From contig JACKAU010000016.1 in the NCBI GenBank assembly GCA_020634855.1, positions 1 through 64,000 on the forward strand: a stretch of 64,000 bases of DNA, given 5' to 3'. The notes beneath the pieces are model-generated. The model was not told the origin of the DNA. It did not search any database and worked only from the letters and a program-made list of their open reading frames with translations. Every line of letters begins with the position of its first letter. Positions within the stretch are counted from its first letter, which is position 1. Both the position numbers and the translations under genes were made by a program. The stretch is from Anaerolineales bacterium. Its GTDB lineage: Bacteria; Chloroflexota; Anaerolineae; 4572-78; J111. Below, one piece after another: positions 8,174 through 17,197 of the stretch.

Positions 8174-9097
8174 ATGGCGATTCCCAAATCTGAAGTCATT
8201 TGGTTTGACGGTAAGTTTGTCCCTTGGGACGAAGCGAAAATCCACGTGCTGTCCCATGTATTGCATTACGGTACCAGCGTGTTTGAGGGCATTCGCGCCT
8301 ACCAGACCCCGGCCGGCCCGGCCATTCTGGGGTTAGCGCCTCACGTCAAACGCTTATTTAACAGTTGCAAAATCATTAACATGCCTCTGCCTTTTACTCA
8401 AGCAGAAGTTTCCCAGGCCATCGTCGATACCGTCGCTCGCAATGAGCATAACGCCTGTTATATCCGTCCGTTGGCCTTTAGAGGCTACGAGGTTCTGGGC
8501 GTTGATCCCCGCGCTTGTCCAGTGCAGATGATTATCGCTACCTGGGAATGGGGCGCTTATCTAGGAGCCGACGCCCTTGAAAAAGGTGTCGATGTGGCGG
8601 TAAGTAGTTGGCGGCGCATGGCTCCGGATACGCACCCGTCTATGGCCAAAACCGGCGGCAACTACATCAACTCGCAGATGGTGGTCATGGAGGCCAAACG
8701 GCACGGCTACATGGAGGGCATTGTACTCGATATTCAGGGCTACGTCAGCGAGGGCAGCGGCGAGAATATCTTTGTCGTGCTGGACGGTAAAATCTATACC
8801 CCGCCGGTCGGCAACTCCATTCTAATGGGCGTCACCCGCCACTTCGCCATTACCCTGGCTAAAGAGAAGGGGTATTCGATAATCGAACAGCAAATCCCCC
8901 GTGAGATGCTCTACATCGCCGATGAAATCTTTTTCACCGGCACCGCCGCCGAGATCACGCCCGTTCGCAGCGTCGATGCTATCGAAATCGGCAGCGGCTC
9001 ACGCGGTCCCATCACCGAAGCGATTCAGCAAGATTTCTTCGCGATCATTACCGGTGAGGTAGAGGATCGGTTTGGCTGGCTAACGCCGGTGAAGTGA
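8174..9097 (+). CDS. ilvE: Branched-chain amino acid aminotransferase
   Basis: 307 residues from the ATG at 8174, preceded by GGAGAG; an upstream in-frame ATG at 8114 has no such site and overlaps the tRNA terminator. A cytoplasmic PLP enzyme of fold type IV that transaminates Leu, Ile and Val with 2-oxoglutarate. The PLP lysine is K159 in MAKTGGNYINS. Other family landmarks are HYGTSVFEGIRAY (about 31-43), YIRPLAFRG and VSEGSGENIFVV. The FTGTAAEITPV phosphate-binding segment is near the C-terminus. It is monocistronic, with its own terminator at 9131. Confidence 0.95.
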   Translation: MAIPKSEVIWFDGKFVPWDEAKIHVLSHVLHYGTSVFEGIRAYQTPAGPAILGLAPHVKRLFNSCKIINMPLPFTQAEVSQAIVDTVARNEHNACYIRPLAFRGYEVLGVDPRACPVQMIIATWEWGAYLGADALEKGVDVAVSSWRRMAPDTHPSMAKTGGNYINSQMVVMEAKRHGYMEGIVLDIQGYVSEGSGENIFVVLDGKIYTPPVGNSILMGVTRHFAITLAKEKGYSIIEQQIPREMLYIADEIFFTGTAAEITPVRSVDAIEIGSGSRGPITEAIQQDFFAIITGEVEDRFGWLTPVK

Positions 9098-9130
9098 ATG
9101 TAGAATAGTGAATTGAGAATGTAGAAGATG

Positions 9131-9163
9131 AAAATCCTAATGCGTTAGCGTTGGGATTTTTTT
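9131..9163 (+). terminator. Terminator of ilvE
   Basis: An 11-bp stem (AATCCTAATGC with GCGTTGGGATT, G-U pairs allowed), loop GTTA, then a T-run, 34 bp past the stop. Confidence 0.85.
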
Positions 9164-9325
9164 ATGGGGTGTTTTGTGTTCTCGTGTCAGTGCAATATAT
9201 ATTTTTTTATCCGACTAAAGTCAGGTGTTCATTCCATCGGTTTATTGATATAATTGACTCCAACTGACCCACTCCCTAACTCCACTAGCTCTATAAACTC
9301 TACAAACTTAACTGAGGAGACCTAA

Positions 9326-10492
9326 TTGAACACCCTGCTCAACAAACTAAGATTGAAATGGTTTCTGACCAGGCGCACCATCGGCTACACTGAAGATTAT
9401 GTCGAACACCTCTACCGGATTTACCTCAACCATACCAAAATCATTCATTTCCGAGACGGCTACCCCGTCTACTCCCTCTCGACCCCGGCGCTGTTTAGCA
9501 AGCCGGCGGCGAATTTCTTAGCCCGGAGTCTCTATCGCAGCATTCAAAACAAAAACTTCCCTAACCTGATGAGCTTTGCCGTTAACGACATTTGCGACGC
9601 CGCCTGCGAGCATTGCAGCTTCTTCACCGGCGTCGATGACCCGACCCGAACGATGATGTCCGTCGATCAGTGCCGGCGGGTTATTCGCCAGGCACTGGAT
9701 TTGGGTGTGTCGGTTATCAACTTTGTCGGGGGTGAGCCGCTGCTGCGCAAAGACCTACCGGATATCATCAATTGCGTCGATAAGACCCAGGCGACAACCG
9801 TGATGTTTACCAACGGCTCGCTGCTGGCCGAGCGGGCGGCGGAACTGCGCCGGGCGGGATTGGACAGCGTCTACGTCAGCATCGATGCGGCCAGCGCCGA
9901 GCAGCACGATCAATTTCGAGGCAAGCCCGGTTTGTTCAAGAAAGCGATGGAAGGCATCGCTAAAGCAAAAATGACAGGCATGTCGATCGGCCTCTCCTGC
10001 TCGATCAGCCCCGAAAGCTTTGCCGCCGGCGAGTTGGATCGCCTCATCGAGTTGGGCAAGCAAATCGGCATCCACGAGGTGCTGATTTTCGATACGATGC
10101 CGTCCGGTCGCTACCAACATCGTACCGACTTGATCGACAACAACGACTGGATCGAGCAGATGATCGACAGCCTCCGGCCTTATAACGAAGACCCCAGTTA
10201 TCCGGGTGTAATTTCATTTGCCTACATGACCAGCCATCGCAGCGTCGGTTGCTCCTGCGGCACCAGTTATTTCTACGTCTCTCCCTACGGTGACATCATG
10301 TCGTGCGATTTCAACCATGCCAAATTTGGCAACGTCCTGGAAACGCCGCTCTATCAAATCTGGGACGATCTCTCCACCCGGCCCGATTTCCAACAGGCTA
10401 AATGGGGCGGCTGCAAAATCAAAAGCTCGGACTTTTTAGGGAATGGCCATCATCATCCAACAAATGGAATCAAGCCAAAGGTTAACCCATAA
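9326..10492 (+). CDS. Radical SAM protein with SPASM-like C-terminus
   Basis: 388 residues starting at a TTG preceded by GAGGAGA. The radical SAM cluster motif is CDAACEHC (C90, C94, C97), followed by FVGGEPLLRKDL. The C-terminal third carries further cysteines (GCSCGTSY, DIMSCDFN, GGCKI) around FGNVLETPLYQIW, as in SPASM-type auxiliary cluster domains, which often act on peptides or modify small molecules. A basic N-terminal extension of about 80 residues precedes the barrel. No precursor peptide gene is apparent. The next gene, 224 bp downstream, encodes a membrane protein of unknown role. Substrate unknown. Confidence 0.8.
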   Translation: MNTLLNKLRLKWFLTRRTIGYTEDYVEHLYRIYLNHTKIIHFRDGYPVYSLSTPALFSKPAANFLARSLYRSIQNKNFPNLMSFAVNDICDAACEHCSFFTGVDDPTRTMMSVDQCRRVIRQALDLGVSVINFVGGEPLLRKDLPDIINCVDKTQATTVMFTNGSLLAERAAELRRAGLDSVYVSIDAASAEQHDQFRGKPGLFKKAMEGIAKAKMTGMSIGLSCSISPESFAAGELDRLIELGKQIGIHEVLIFDTMPSGRYQHRTDLIDNNDWIEQMIDSLRPYNEDPSYPGVISFAYMTSHRSVGCSCGTSYFYVSPYGDIMSCDFNHAKFGNVLETPLYQIWDDLSTRPDFQQAKWGGCKIKSSDFLGNGHHHPTNGIKPKVNP

Positions 10493-10540
10493 AATTGGAT
10501 TAGTGTGTAGTGCCTAATGTCGCGAAGCCACAACCAAAAA

Positions 10541-10634
10541 TAGAACACGGATTAGGCGGATCTTACGGATTAACACGGGTAAAATAAAATTTAGTTCGGT
10601 GAAAATCCGTTCAATCCGTGTGATCCGTGTTCTA
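10541..10634. repeat. AACACGGAT fold-back repeat
   Basis: A perfect 12-bp inverted repeat TAGAACACGGAT / ATCCGTGTTCTA closes a region with further internal ACGGATT copies. Sequence resembling the TAGTGCGTAG family seen at 30583 flanks it (about 10503-10511 and 10673-10690). Confidence 0.7.
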
Positions 10635-10716
10635 TAATTTGCGCGGGTAACGCAAATTTGTAGCACCAACAATTACGCACTACGTTCTACGCAATATCTT
10701 CTACGGAGAAATCACA

Positions 10717-11877
10717 ATGCAAATTCTTCTCAACCCAAGCCCATCGCTCACCGCCTGGTTCTCGCCGCCCTTTGCTCCGCCGTGCAGCGATCTGGCTATT
10801 TTTCAAAAGTACCCCCACCTACTGAATAGCTGCGCCTTCGACAAGACCGCGACCGGCCCAATCATTGCCTTTGAGATTTTTATCATTCTGGGCACTATTG
10901 TCGCACTGTTAATCCTGCGGCGCTTTATCGATAAGATCTGGCAGCGCTATGCGATCATCGCGGCAGGGGTGTTTATTTTTGAACTGTTCACCGCGCCGAT
11001 GTGGAACAATCACAACATGGGGCCGTGGGCTTACATTTACCAGGATGTTAGCTGGATTTTGACGCTCGGCTGGAGTACGTTGGTGTTGGGGACCGTGGTG
11101 CTGGTCGATTACTTCCTGGCCCAGCTAAGGGTGTGGCAGCGATTTGCGTTGTATCTGGTGATATTGACCGTCCTGGTGATTATTTTCGAAGGGATTGTCG
11201 TCAATCTCGGTATCCGTACCTACGCGCCGGAGGTCGAGGCGGTGTTTTGGGGGCCGAAGATATTCGGCGTGAATATCGAAGTGTTGTACTACGTGCCGGT
11301 CTTTATGGGCCTGGTGATCAGTTTTTACAAATATTGGAGTCTGGTGCTGGATGACGAGCTAGTAGCGCCGGTCAAAAAACGGCACTGGTTGGGTAGCTTG
11401 GTCATTTCGGTGGTGGGCGTCTTTCTGTTCGAGTTGATGATTGAGCCGATGGTCATCAACACCAATTTACCGGCCTGGTCCTACATCTATCACGATGTCA
11501 GTTTTCTGATGACCGGCCTGTGGGTCTTAATCATCTGGTTGACGCTGTACGCCGTTGACCGGCTGCTCATCCAATTCAACCTGGTCGTTCGCTTTTTGGT
11601 CTACCTGGGGGTCATCGGCCTCATTGTGCTGCCGATTGAAGCCTGGTTCATCAACCACGGTTATCGTCTTTACGGGCCGAGCGCCACGGCCAACTTCACC
11701 GGCTTTAATATGATGTTTACTGATGTACCGATCGAGGTTGCCTTTGCCGTGCCGCTCTATCTGGCCTTGGTGATTACCTTCATCCGCTTCTGGGAGATCA
11801 ATCTGGAAAACGAGTTGTCCGCTGCCCCACAGCGGCAGCCGGTTCGGGACCAGGCGCGTGTTTCAGTTCATCAATAA
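10717..11877 (+). CDS. Polytopic membrane protein with internal duplication
   Basis: 386 residues, mostly hydrophobic, about ten membrane segments, cytoplasmic basic tail. Two halves repeat. FELFTAPMW then GPWAYIYQDVSW (about 90-120) matches FELMIEPMV then PAWSYIYHDVSF (about 235-265). Further on, VPVFMGLVISFYKYWSLVLDDEL matches VPLYLALVITFIRFWEINLENEL only at intervals. Conserved His-Asp or Gln-Asp, Glu-Pro and Trp residues inside the membrane suggest a lycopene-cyclase-like or sterol-type enzyme fold, but I do not recognise the family. Preceded by ACGGAGAAATCACA. It is followed after 26 bp by a small membrane protein gene, probably in one operon. Confidence 0.65.
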   Translation: MQILLNPSPSLTAWFSPPFAPPCSDLAIFQKYPHLLNSCAFDKTATGPIIAFEIFIILGTIVALLILRRFIDKIWQRYAIIAAGVFIFELFTAPMWNNHNMGPWAYIYQDVSWILTLGWSTLVLGTVVLVDYFLAQLRVWQRFALYLVILTVLVIIFEGIVVNLGIRTYAPEVEAVFWGPKIFGVNIEVLYYVPVFMGLVISFYKYWSLVLDDELVAPVKKRHWLGSLVISVVGVFLFELMIEPMVINTNLPAWSYIYHDVSFLMTGLWVLIIWLTLYAVDRLLIQFNLVVRFLVYLGVIGLIVLPIEAWFINHGYRLYGPSATANFTGFNMMFTDVPIEVAFAVPLYLALVITFIRFWEINLENELSAAPQRQPVRDQARVSVHQ

Positions 11878-11903
11878 GAATTTGATCTATTCGGGAGATT
11901 GCC

Positions 11904-12428
11904 ATGAGTAACCCTGTCTATCGAGAATTAAAGCGAGCGCTAGTTCTATCCCCGTTAGCCATACCCATTGGCGCGGTTATGGCCCTCATCGTGCTGGCCA
12001 TTTTTGTGGGCGACCTGGGCAGCGCCTTTGCTTTGATGGCGCTGTCTATTATCTGCACCGCCGGTATCAGTTTGATTATCTGGATTCCCGTCTGCTATAT
12101 TTTGGGATATATGGTCATTGCCCTGGTGCGAGTAGCCCTTAAAGCCGCCGGGGTCGATGTTGGCGGGTTGTTTGGCGGCTCAAAGCGCGATAATAATTCG
12201 CCTGATGATCCCACTGCCGAGCCTTCTCTGCAAAACTTGACCACCGCTCTTGACGAAGATTTGGCCGTCAAAACTAACCTGACCAAAGACCAGGCCGCGC
12301 TGATCAACTACATCCGTAAAGCTAAACAAAAGGGTTTGAGCAACGATGTTATCACCCGCAACCTCGGCCAAAACGGCTGGAATACCGACAGCATTAATCA
12401 GGCGTTTCAGTTGGTAGGGCAGGAGTAA
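11904..12428 (+). CDS. Small membrane protein of unknown function
   Basis: 174 residues. Two membrane segments (about 15-38 and 45-75) precede a soluble C-terminal domain with ALINYIRKAKQKGLSNDVI and NGWNTDSINQAFQ. That helical pattern looks like a small helical-bundle module at the end of many bacterial membrane proteins. The gene is 26 bp after the duplicated membrane protein, with GGGAG before the ATG, and is convergent with the kinase gene. No function can be assigned. Confidence 0.6.
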   Translation: MSNPVYRELKRALVLSPLAIPIGAVMALIVLAIFVGDLGSAFALMALSIICTAGISLIIWIPVCYILGYMVIALVRVALKAAGVDVGGLFGGSKRDNNSPDDPTAEPSLQNLTTALDEDLAVKTNLTKDQAALINYIRKAKQKGLSNDVITRNLGQNGWNTDSINQAFQLVGQE

Positions 12429-12429
12429 A

Positions 12430-12503
12430 GAGGAGATTAGGGGATTAGGAGATGGGGAGATTAAGCTGATCCAACCTCCTAATCTCCTAATTCCCCCATC
12501 TCT
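12430..12503. repeat. Fold-back repeat between convergent genes
   Basis: A purine-rich arm (GGAGATTAGGGGATTAGGAG) faces a pyrimidine-rich arm of CTCCTAATC units. Lying between two gene ends, it could act as a bidirectional terminator. Same family as 3716, 14252 and 47974. Confidence 0.7.
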
Positions 12504-14232
12504 ATTTCCGCTTCAAAAAATTCAACGGCATGGCCGGCATAATCATGCTGTGGGCTACGCTGAGCCGTTTGGGGTGAATGGTGGAAATTTGGCTCATAAT
12601 GCGGGTATAATCGTCGGTGGCGCGATCTTCATCGCCGATGGCCGCATACGAGTCGCCGCGATTTTCATAGGCGTGGGGATGTTCGGGGTTGAGTTCGATC
12701 ACCTTGCCATAGTCGGCGATGGCGGCCTCGTACTGGCGGAACTCACGTTGGAGGTTGGCCCGGTTGTAGTAGGCATAGACATAATCTTTGTTGAGCGTGA
12801 TGGCTCTGTTGAAATCGGTCAGGGCCAGCTTATAATTTCTGGACTCACTGTGGGCCACGCCGCGATTGACGTATGCGGCCACAAACTCCGGATCGAGGAT
12901 GATGGCCTGGTTATAGTCGCCAATGGCCTCTTCATTGTTCCCCATCCAGAGGTAGGTGTTGCCTCGATTAAAATAGGCATAAACATTGTCGGGATCGAGT
13001 TTCAACGCCTGGGCATAATCGGCTCGGGCCTGGGCATAATCGCGCAGGCCGGTATAAGCGATGCCGCGATTGACGTAGGCCGCCACAAAATCGGGGGCGT
13101 AGTTGAGGGCGCGGGTGCAGTCGGTGACGGCCTGGGCATAGTTGCCCATCAGTAAATGGGCTGTGCTGCGATTGTTGAAAGCTTCGGCGTATTGGGGATC
13201 TAACTCGATGGCCTGGTTATAGTCGATAATCGCCTGCTCGTAGTTGCGAGTGCTGACATGGGCCAGGCCGCGCTTATTGTAGGTCTTGGCATCGGTGAGG
13301 GAATGGTGATCCGTCTCAGCCGAAGCCGGGGTGGTGTTGATGCTCAACGTTTTGAGCGCCGCCGCGAACTCGGCCGCATCTTTGTAGCGGTTCTGTTTAT
13401 TCTTCGACAGGGCATCCTCGACCACGCCGGCCAGCGCACCGACCTCGCGCCACAGAGCCTTCAACCCTTCCGGCATCTCCTCGCAGATGGCTCGCTCCAG
13501 CAGATGATACAGCTTGGCCTGCGACCGGATTTTGTTCGTCCCAGCGCTGGTCAGGGCCTCCCCCTCCAGCTTGTTGAGATCGATATAGTGGTCGCCGGCC
13601 AGCATATAGTACAGCACCTCGCCGATCTGGTAGACATCGCTGCGCGGATCGAGCTTTTCGCCCCGCACCTGCTCCGGCGAACTGCATATCAGCGTACTCG
13701 GCTGAAACCCGACTTCGGTAATACCCAGGCCGCCAATCGCTTCCGGCACGTGAGCGATGCCAAAATCGATGATCTTGGGCCGGCCATCGGCCGTGAGCAG
13801 AATATTCTCCGGCTTGATATCGCGGTGAATGACGCCCTTCTCGTGGAATTTGGCCAGCCCTTCGCAAATACCAATCGTCAGATTGACCGCCTGCTCGATG
13901 GGCAGTTTACCTTGGGTATCGAGCAGCCGTTGCAAGGTACCGCCGGGCAGGTACTCCATAATCATGTAGAATTGGTCTTTTTCCACCCGCAGCCCGTAAA
14001 TCGAGATCACATTGGGATGCTCCAGCGCGGCGTTGATACGGGCTTCCTGAATAAAGCGCTGGATTGCCTTTTTATCGTGGACTCGTTTGAGGTGAAGCTG
14101 CTTAATGGCCACCTTCCGGTCGAGCAGTTGATCGAACGCCTCGAAAACCGCCGCAAAGCCGCCCTGCCCTAACTGGCGGACAATTTCAAATTCAAACAGC
14201 TTTTGACCCGGAGTTAACAAGAATCGTTCCAT
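12502..14232 (-). CDS. Ser/Thr protein kinase with C-terminal TPR array
   Basis: 576 residues. The kinase domain spans about 12-290: glycine loop LGQGGFAAVF (21-30), ATP lysine K44, catalytic HRDIKPEN (D138), DFG (D156) and SPEQVRGEKLDPRSDVYQIG. The activation segment looks complete, so the enzyme is probably active. Residues of about 305-545 form about seven tetratricopeptide repeats (for example YNKRGLAHVSTRNYEQAIIDY), a protein-binding superhelix. There is no membrane segment, so it is cytoplasmic. It lies downstream of the V4R-domain gene on the same strand with an 87-bp gap, so the two may form a signalling pair. Confidence 0.9.
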   Translation of the reverse strand: MERFLLTPGQKLFEFEIVRQLGQGGFAAVFEAFDQLLDRKVAIKQLHLKRVHDKKAIQRFIQEARINAALEHPNVISIYGLRVEKDQFYMIMEYLPGGTLQRLLDTQGKLPIEQAVNLTIGICEGLAKFHEKGVIHRDIKPENILLTADGRPKIIDFGIAHVPEAIGGLGITEVGFQPSTLICSSPEQVRGEKLDPRSDVYQIGEVLYYMLAGDHYIDLNKLEGEALTSAGTNKIRSQAKLYHLLERAICEEMPEGLKALWREVGALAGVVEDALSKNKQNRYKDAAEFAAALKTLSINTTPASAETDHHSLTDAKTYNKRGLAHVSTRNYEQAIIDYNQAIELDPQYAEAFNNRSTAHLLMGNYAQAVTDCTRALNYAPDFVAAYVNRGIAYTGLRDYAQARADYAQALKLDPDNVYAYFNRGNTYLWMGNNEEAIGDYNQAIILDPEFVAAYVNRGVAHSESRNYKLALTDFNRAITLNKDYVYAYYNRANLQREFRQYEAAIADYGKVIELNPEHPHAYENRGDSYAAIGDEDRATDDYTRIMSQISTIHPKRLSVAHSMIMPAMPLNFLKRK

Positions 14233-14251
14233 TTTTGGCTACAGACCGCGA

Positions 14252-14316
14252 GGGGGTAAGGGGTAGGTAGTCGGTAGTAAGGGTTTTTCCCCTAATCCCG
14301 ACTACCTACCCCCTAT
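14252..14316. repeat. GGTAGGTAGTCGG fold-back repeat
   Basis: The arm GGGTAGGTAGTCGG (about 14260-14273) is answered by CCCGACTACCTACCCC, forming a strong imperfect hairpin between the V4R and kinase genes. Confidence 0.7.
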
Positions 14317-14319
14317 TCT

Positions 14320-14946
14320 CTACTCTAACGGTTCTTTCTGAATATGAAACTCACACACTTCGGCCCCGGCCGCGATACAGGCGACCTCCTCTACCAGGAA
14401 CTTCTTACCGCCGCTGACCCAACTGCACCCTTCCTCCAGAAGGCCGATGGCGCTGTAGCAGATCGGCTTGTCGCTGGTGCGATGCCAGCAGCGGGGGCAG
14501 GCGTGAATGAGAAACTTAAAGTGATCGTCAGCCTCTTCCATCGTGGTTTTCTGATCGCTGAAGTGAGAGAATGACTCGGCGGTGGCTTTGAAAAGGATGC
14601 GCAGCTTGGCCTCCAGCTTGATCATCTTGAAGGCCAGCTCGCGCGTGCCGGTAATCGGGCCGTACTCGGCCAGCGCCTTGGCAAACGAAGCGCGACCGGC
14701 ATGCACGGTTAGCCCGCGCTCGCCGCGTGGGCCGTACATCTTCTCTAACGCTACACCGATGCCGGCGAAGTAAGCGAAATCGAACTCTTGGGCAAAATCG
14801 TTGGGGGGGGGATTGAATTCTTGAGGCACACCGGCCTGAGCCAGCACCGCATTCATCGTTTCAGCGCCAATCGTCTCCTGAATCGACAAAATGTACATGC
14901 GAGCCATTTTATTGGGATAGTAAAGCCCACTGGTTTTTACTGTCAT
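14320..14946 (-). CDS. V4R (4-vinyl reductase-like) ligand-binding protein
   Basis: 208 residues from the ATG at 14946, chosen because the protein then begins MTVKTSGLYYPNK, the usual start of this group; an upstream ATG at 14988 would add 14 residues without a better ribosome site. The body contains YGPRGERGLTVHAGRASFAK (about 70-90) and a C-terminal V4R-type region with C-x2-C (ACPRC), a later CYSAIGLLEEGCSW, and ACIAAGAEVCEF. The conserved Cys/His set probably binds zinc, and the domain is known for small hydrophobic ligands. It is adjacent to a kinase-TPR gene; a sensory role is inferred. Confidence 0.75.
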   Translation of the reverse strand: MTVKTSGLYYPNKMARMYILSIQETIGAETMNAVLAQAGVPQEFNPPPNDFAQEFDFAYFAGIGVALEKMYGPRGERGLTVHAGRASFAKALAEYGPITGTRELAFKMIKLEAKLRILFKATAESFSHFSDQKTTMEEADDHFKFLIHACPRCWHRTSDKPICYSAIGLLEEGCSWVSGGKKFLVEEVACIAAGAEVCEFHIQKEPLE

Positions 14947-15302
14947 AGGAATTTTGGCTGGTGAATTTTGATGGAGGCATTGTACCATTGATCGTGCGAG
15001 TGATCAATAGAGCTGACGTAAAAATCAGTTCAATGGCCGCTTTGCGGCCGTTTCGATGACTTGGACCACCATCGGAATGACAAATTTCTGTCCAGAATGG
15101 CATCTTCACGAAAAATATTTACATGACCCCAAAAATCGGGTCGCTGCCTTCAAAAACAGGAAGATGACAAAAAACGAACCGACCATGCTCTCCGCTAAAC
15201 ATGCATGGACAGAATTTGGCGTGACAAGCCCCTCATCAATGTGAAGATGTCTTCAAAAATTGGGAAATATGCATCTTTAATTTGAATTATTGCTCCAAAA
15301 TA
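14947..15302. other. Intergenic region with no recognised gene
   Basis: AT-rich, with nested partial inverted repeats (CATCTTCAC at 15101 and GTGAAGATG at 15241; TTTCTGTCCA at 15085 and TGGACAGAAT at 15207). It may be a decayed small mobile element. No coding sequence is supported. Confidence 0.4.
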
Positions 15303-16440
15303 GGCACTGGGTCCGGGTAGTATGGTTTAAAGCAAAGAGCAGATGGGTGTAAGATAAGGGACAACTATCTACAGGAGTGGAACAGAGATGCCCCTTACCG
15401 ACCAACAGTGCCCTGAGTGTCACAGTGAACATTTTAAGCCCCATTGTCGGTATAGCGTTAAAAGTGGTGAAATCCGTACCCTGTTTCTATGTCATGATTG
15501 CGGTAATTACTTTTCAGAAACGAAGAATACGCCCCTGGCCGACTTAGAAACACCCGTCAGCCGGATCAGCCTGGTGCTGGAAGCGCTGAATGATGGGATG
15601 GGGCTCAACGCCGTCTATCGCACCTTTCATGTGGGCAAAAACAGCGTCAAACGGTGGGTGAAGCGGTTGGGTGGGTGGAAAGAAACCCTGTTGCTGTATG
15701 CTTTATGTCATCAGTTTATCCAACTCCAGGTCGAAGGAGACGAATTGTATACCAAAGTGGCTGAAAACAAACCGGCCCACTTGTCGGAGGCTGGACCATC
15801 GTCCTGATGGATCGGGCCAGTCGCTTCATCTGGGAATTACAGTGTGGTGAACGAGACACTGAGTTATTCAAACAGGCGATAGCCACTCTGGCCCAGGTCA
15901 TCGAGCAAACGGATGACCTGACTTTGTTGACCGATGGCGAACGCCGGTATGGCAACCTGCTGTTTGAAATCTGCCAGGAACTCATTCGCACTGGTCGGGT
16001 AGGCCGCCCTAAAAAACCCTTAAGCCCGGCGTAAAAGTCCGGCTCAAGAACAAGGGCAGCCAGACCCACAAACGCGGTCCTAAACGACCTAAATATCAAG
16101 CACCTCAACCCGAACATCCTGACACTGACCAGAATATCAACCAGGACGATATTCATGCCAATCACCTGGAAGCCTTCAACAGTGCCTTGCGGCGGCGAAT
16201 GGCTTGTTATCGTCGCCAAACCAACACCTATGCCAAAGAGCAACCGGCCTTACAAATTCGGCTTGATGCCTACTGGGTGATCCATAATTTCGTTCGACCC
16301 CATTTTACGACCAAACTCATCCCGGCTGTGGCTCTGGGTATCCTTGATCAGCCCCTGACCTGGGATCAAATCTTGAGAATTCAATACATCCGCACTGAAG
16401 ATGATCCTTTTCCTGTTCCATAAATTTCGGACCCAGTGCC
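15303..16440 (+). mobile_element. Decayed IS1-family-type insertion sequence
   Basis: Bounded by perfect 13-bp terminal inverted repeats GGCACTGGGTCCG (15303-15315) and CGGACCCAGTGCC (16428-16440). It is flanked by a near-perfect 8-bp direct repeat: CCAAAATA at 15295-15302 and CCAAAATT at 16441-16448. The size is 1138 bp. The transposase inside is broken by two frameshifts. Confidence 0.85.
15388..16423 (+). pseudogene. IS1-type transposase, two frameshifts
   Basis: Piece 1 (15388-15807) has an N-terminal zinc-ribbon-like region (CPECHSEHFKPHC, later LFLCHDCGNYF), an HTH and VEGDELYTKVAENK with the first catalytic Asp. The frame then moves back by one near 15785-15807. Piece 2 runs WELQCGERDTELF to VGRPKK, with the second Asp in LLTDGERRYG. 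A second shift near 16012-16020, in an A/C-rich run, leads to piece 3, with HLEAFNSALRRR supplying the Glu and RPHFTTKLIPAVALGI. All three catalytic acids survive, but no single frame encodes them. Confidence 0.8.
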
Positions 16441-16594
16441 CCAAAATTATGACCATAATTTTGCGCAAAATAATGGAGTTTCTATTCGGTAGTGCAAAAA
16501 GTACGTGTTTCTATTGGGCATTGGGGGCAAAAATGGTCTAAATTGGTGGTCATAAAAAAACCTCATTTGAGTTAGCCACCAACAGGCGTAGCTG

Positions 16595-16932
16595 ATGACC
16601 ATTGAAATTGGTTTCACCGATGAATTATGTAACAGCCAGTATGCCCCTTTAGCGCTATTAATGGCTTATTACCAACAACATCAGGTCTTGTAATCGCCGA
16701 CACCGTCGAAATTGCGATGAAAACCCACGATTTTTCAGCCCCGGACAAGCTGAAACAGGTGCTGGTCAGTATCTTGTGCGGATGCGAGACATTTTTGGAG
16801 ATCAATAGCCGTCTCAAACACGAATTAGCTTTGGCTCAGGCCTGTGGTTGGTGCCGCTTTGCAGACCAATCCAACCTATCCCGTGCAATAGATGGCCTAA
16901 CTCAAATAGACGTTATCGGAAATAACGATTAA
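16595..16932 (+). pseudogene. N-terminal remnant of another transposase
   Basis: From the ATG at 16595 a short frame (ELCNSQYAPLALLMAYYQQH) stops. A second frame carries HDFSAPDKLKQVLVSILCGC and RFADQSNLSRAIDGLTQ, a pattern of the N-terminal region of IS4-like or ISNCY-type transposases. No catalytic domain follows. It is truncated by the neighbouring IS5-like sequence. Confidence 0.55.
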
Positions 16933-17197
16933 GAAATAAAATCAAAGAGATTGAACTGTTCAAAAGAATGACGATGACGAACGCGGAGATTGTACAAGCC
17001 GCAGGCAATCTCCATCACTTGATCGTCGAAACCAGCAAGATGATTGCGAAAGGTGTCTTTAAGAATACGACACCGTTTAATCCCGCAAATGATATTTTCA
17101 ACCGTGATACGAGCGCTGGCAATGACAGCGTTGAGAAAACGGTCACAAAGGTCTAATTGACCGCCACGCGGTTTCTTTTTAGGTTGATAGATAATGA

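Noticed and set aside
12550..13155. Plus-strand reading frame inside the kinase gene
   Set aside because: It is the complement of the regular TPR codons; the sense protein has clear TPR signatures.
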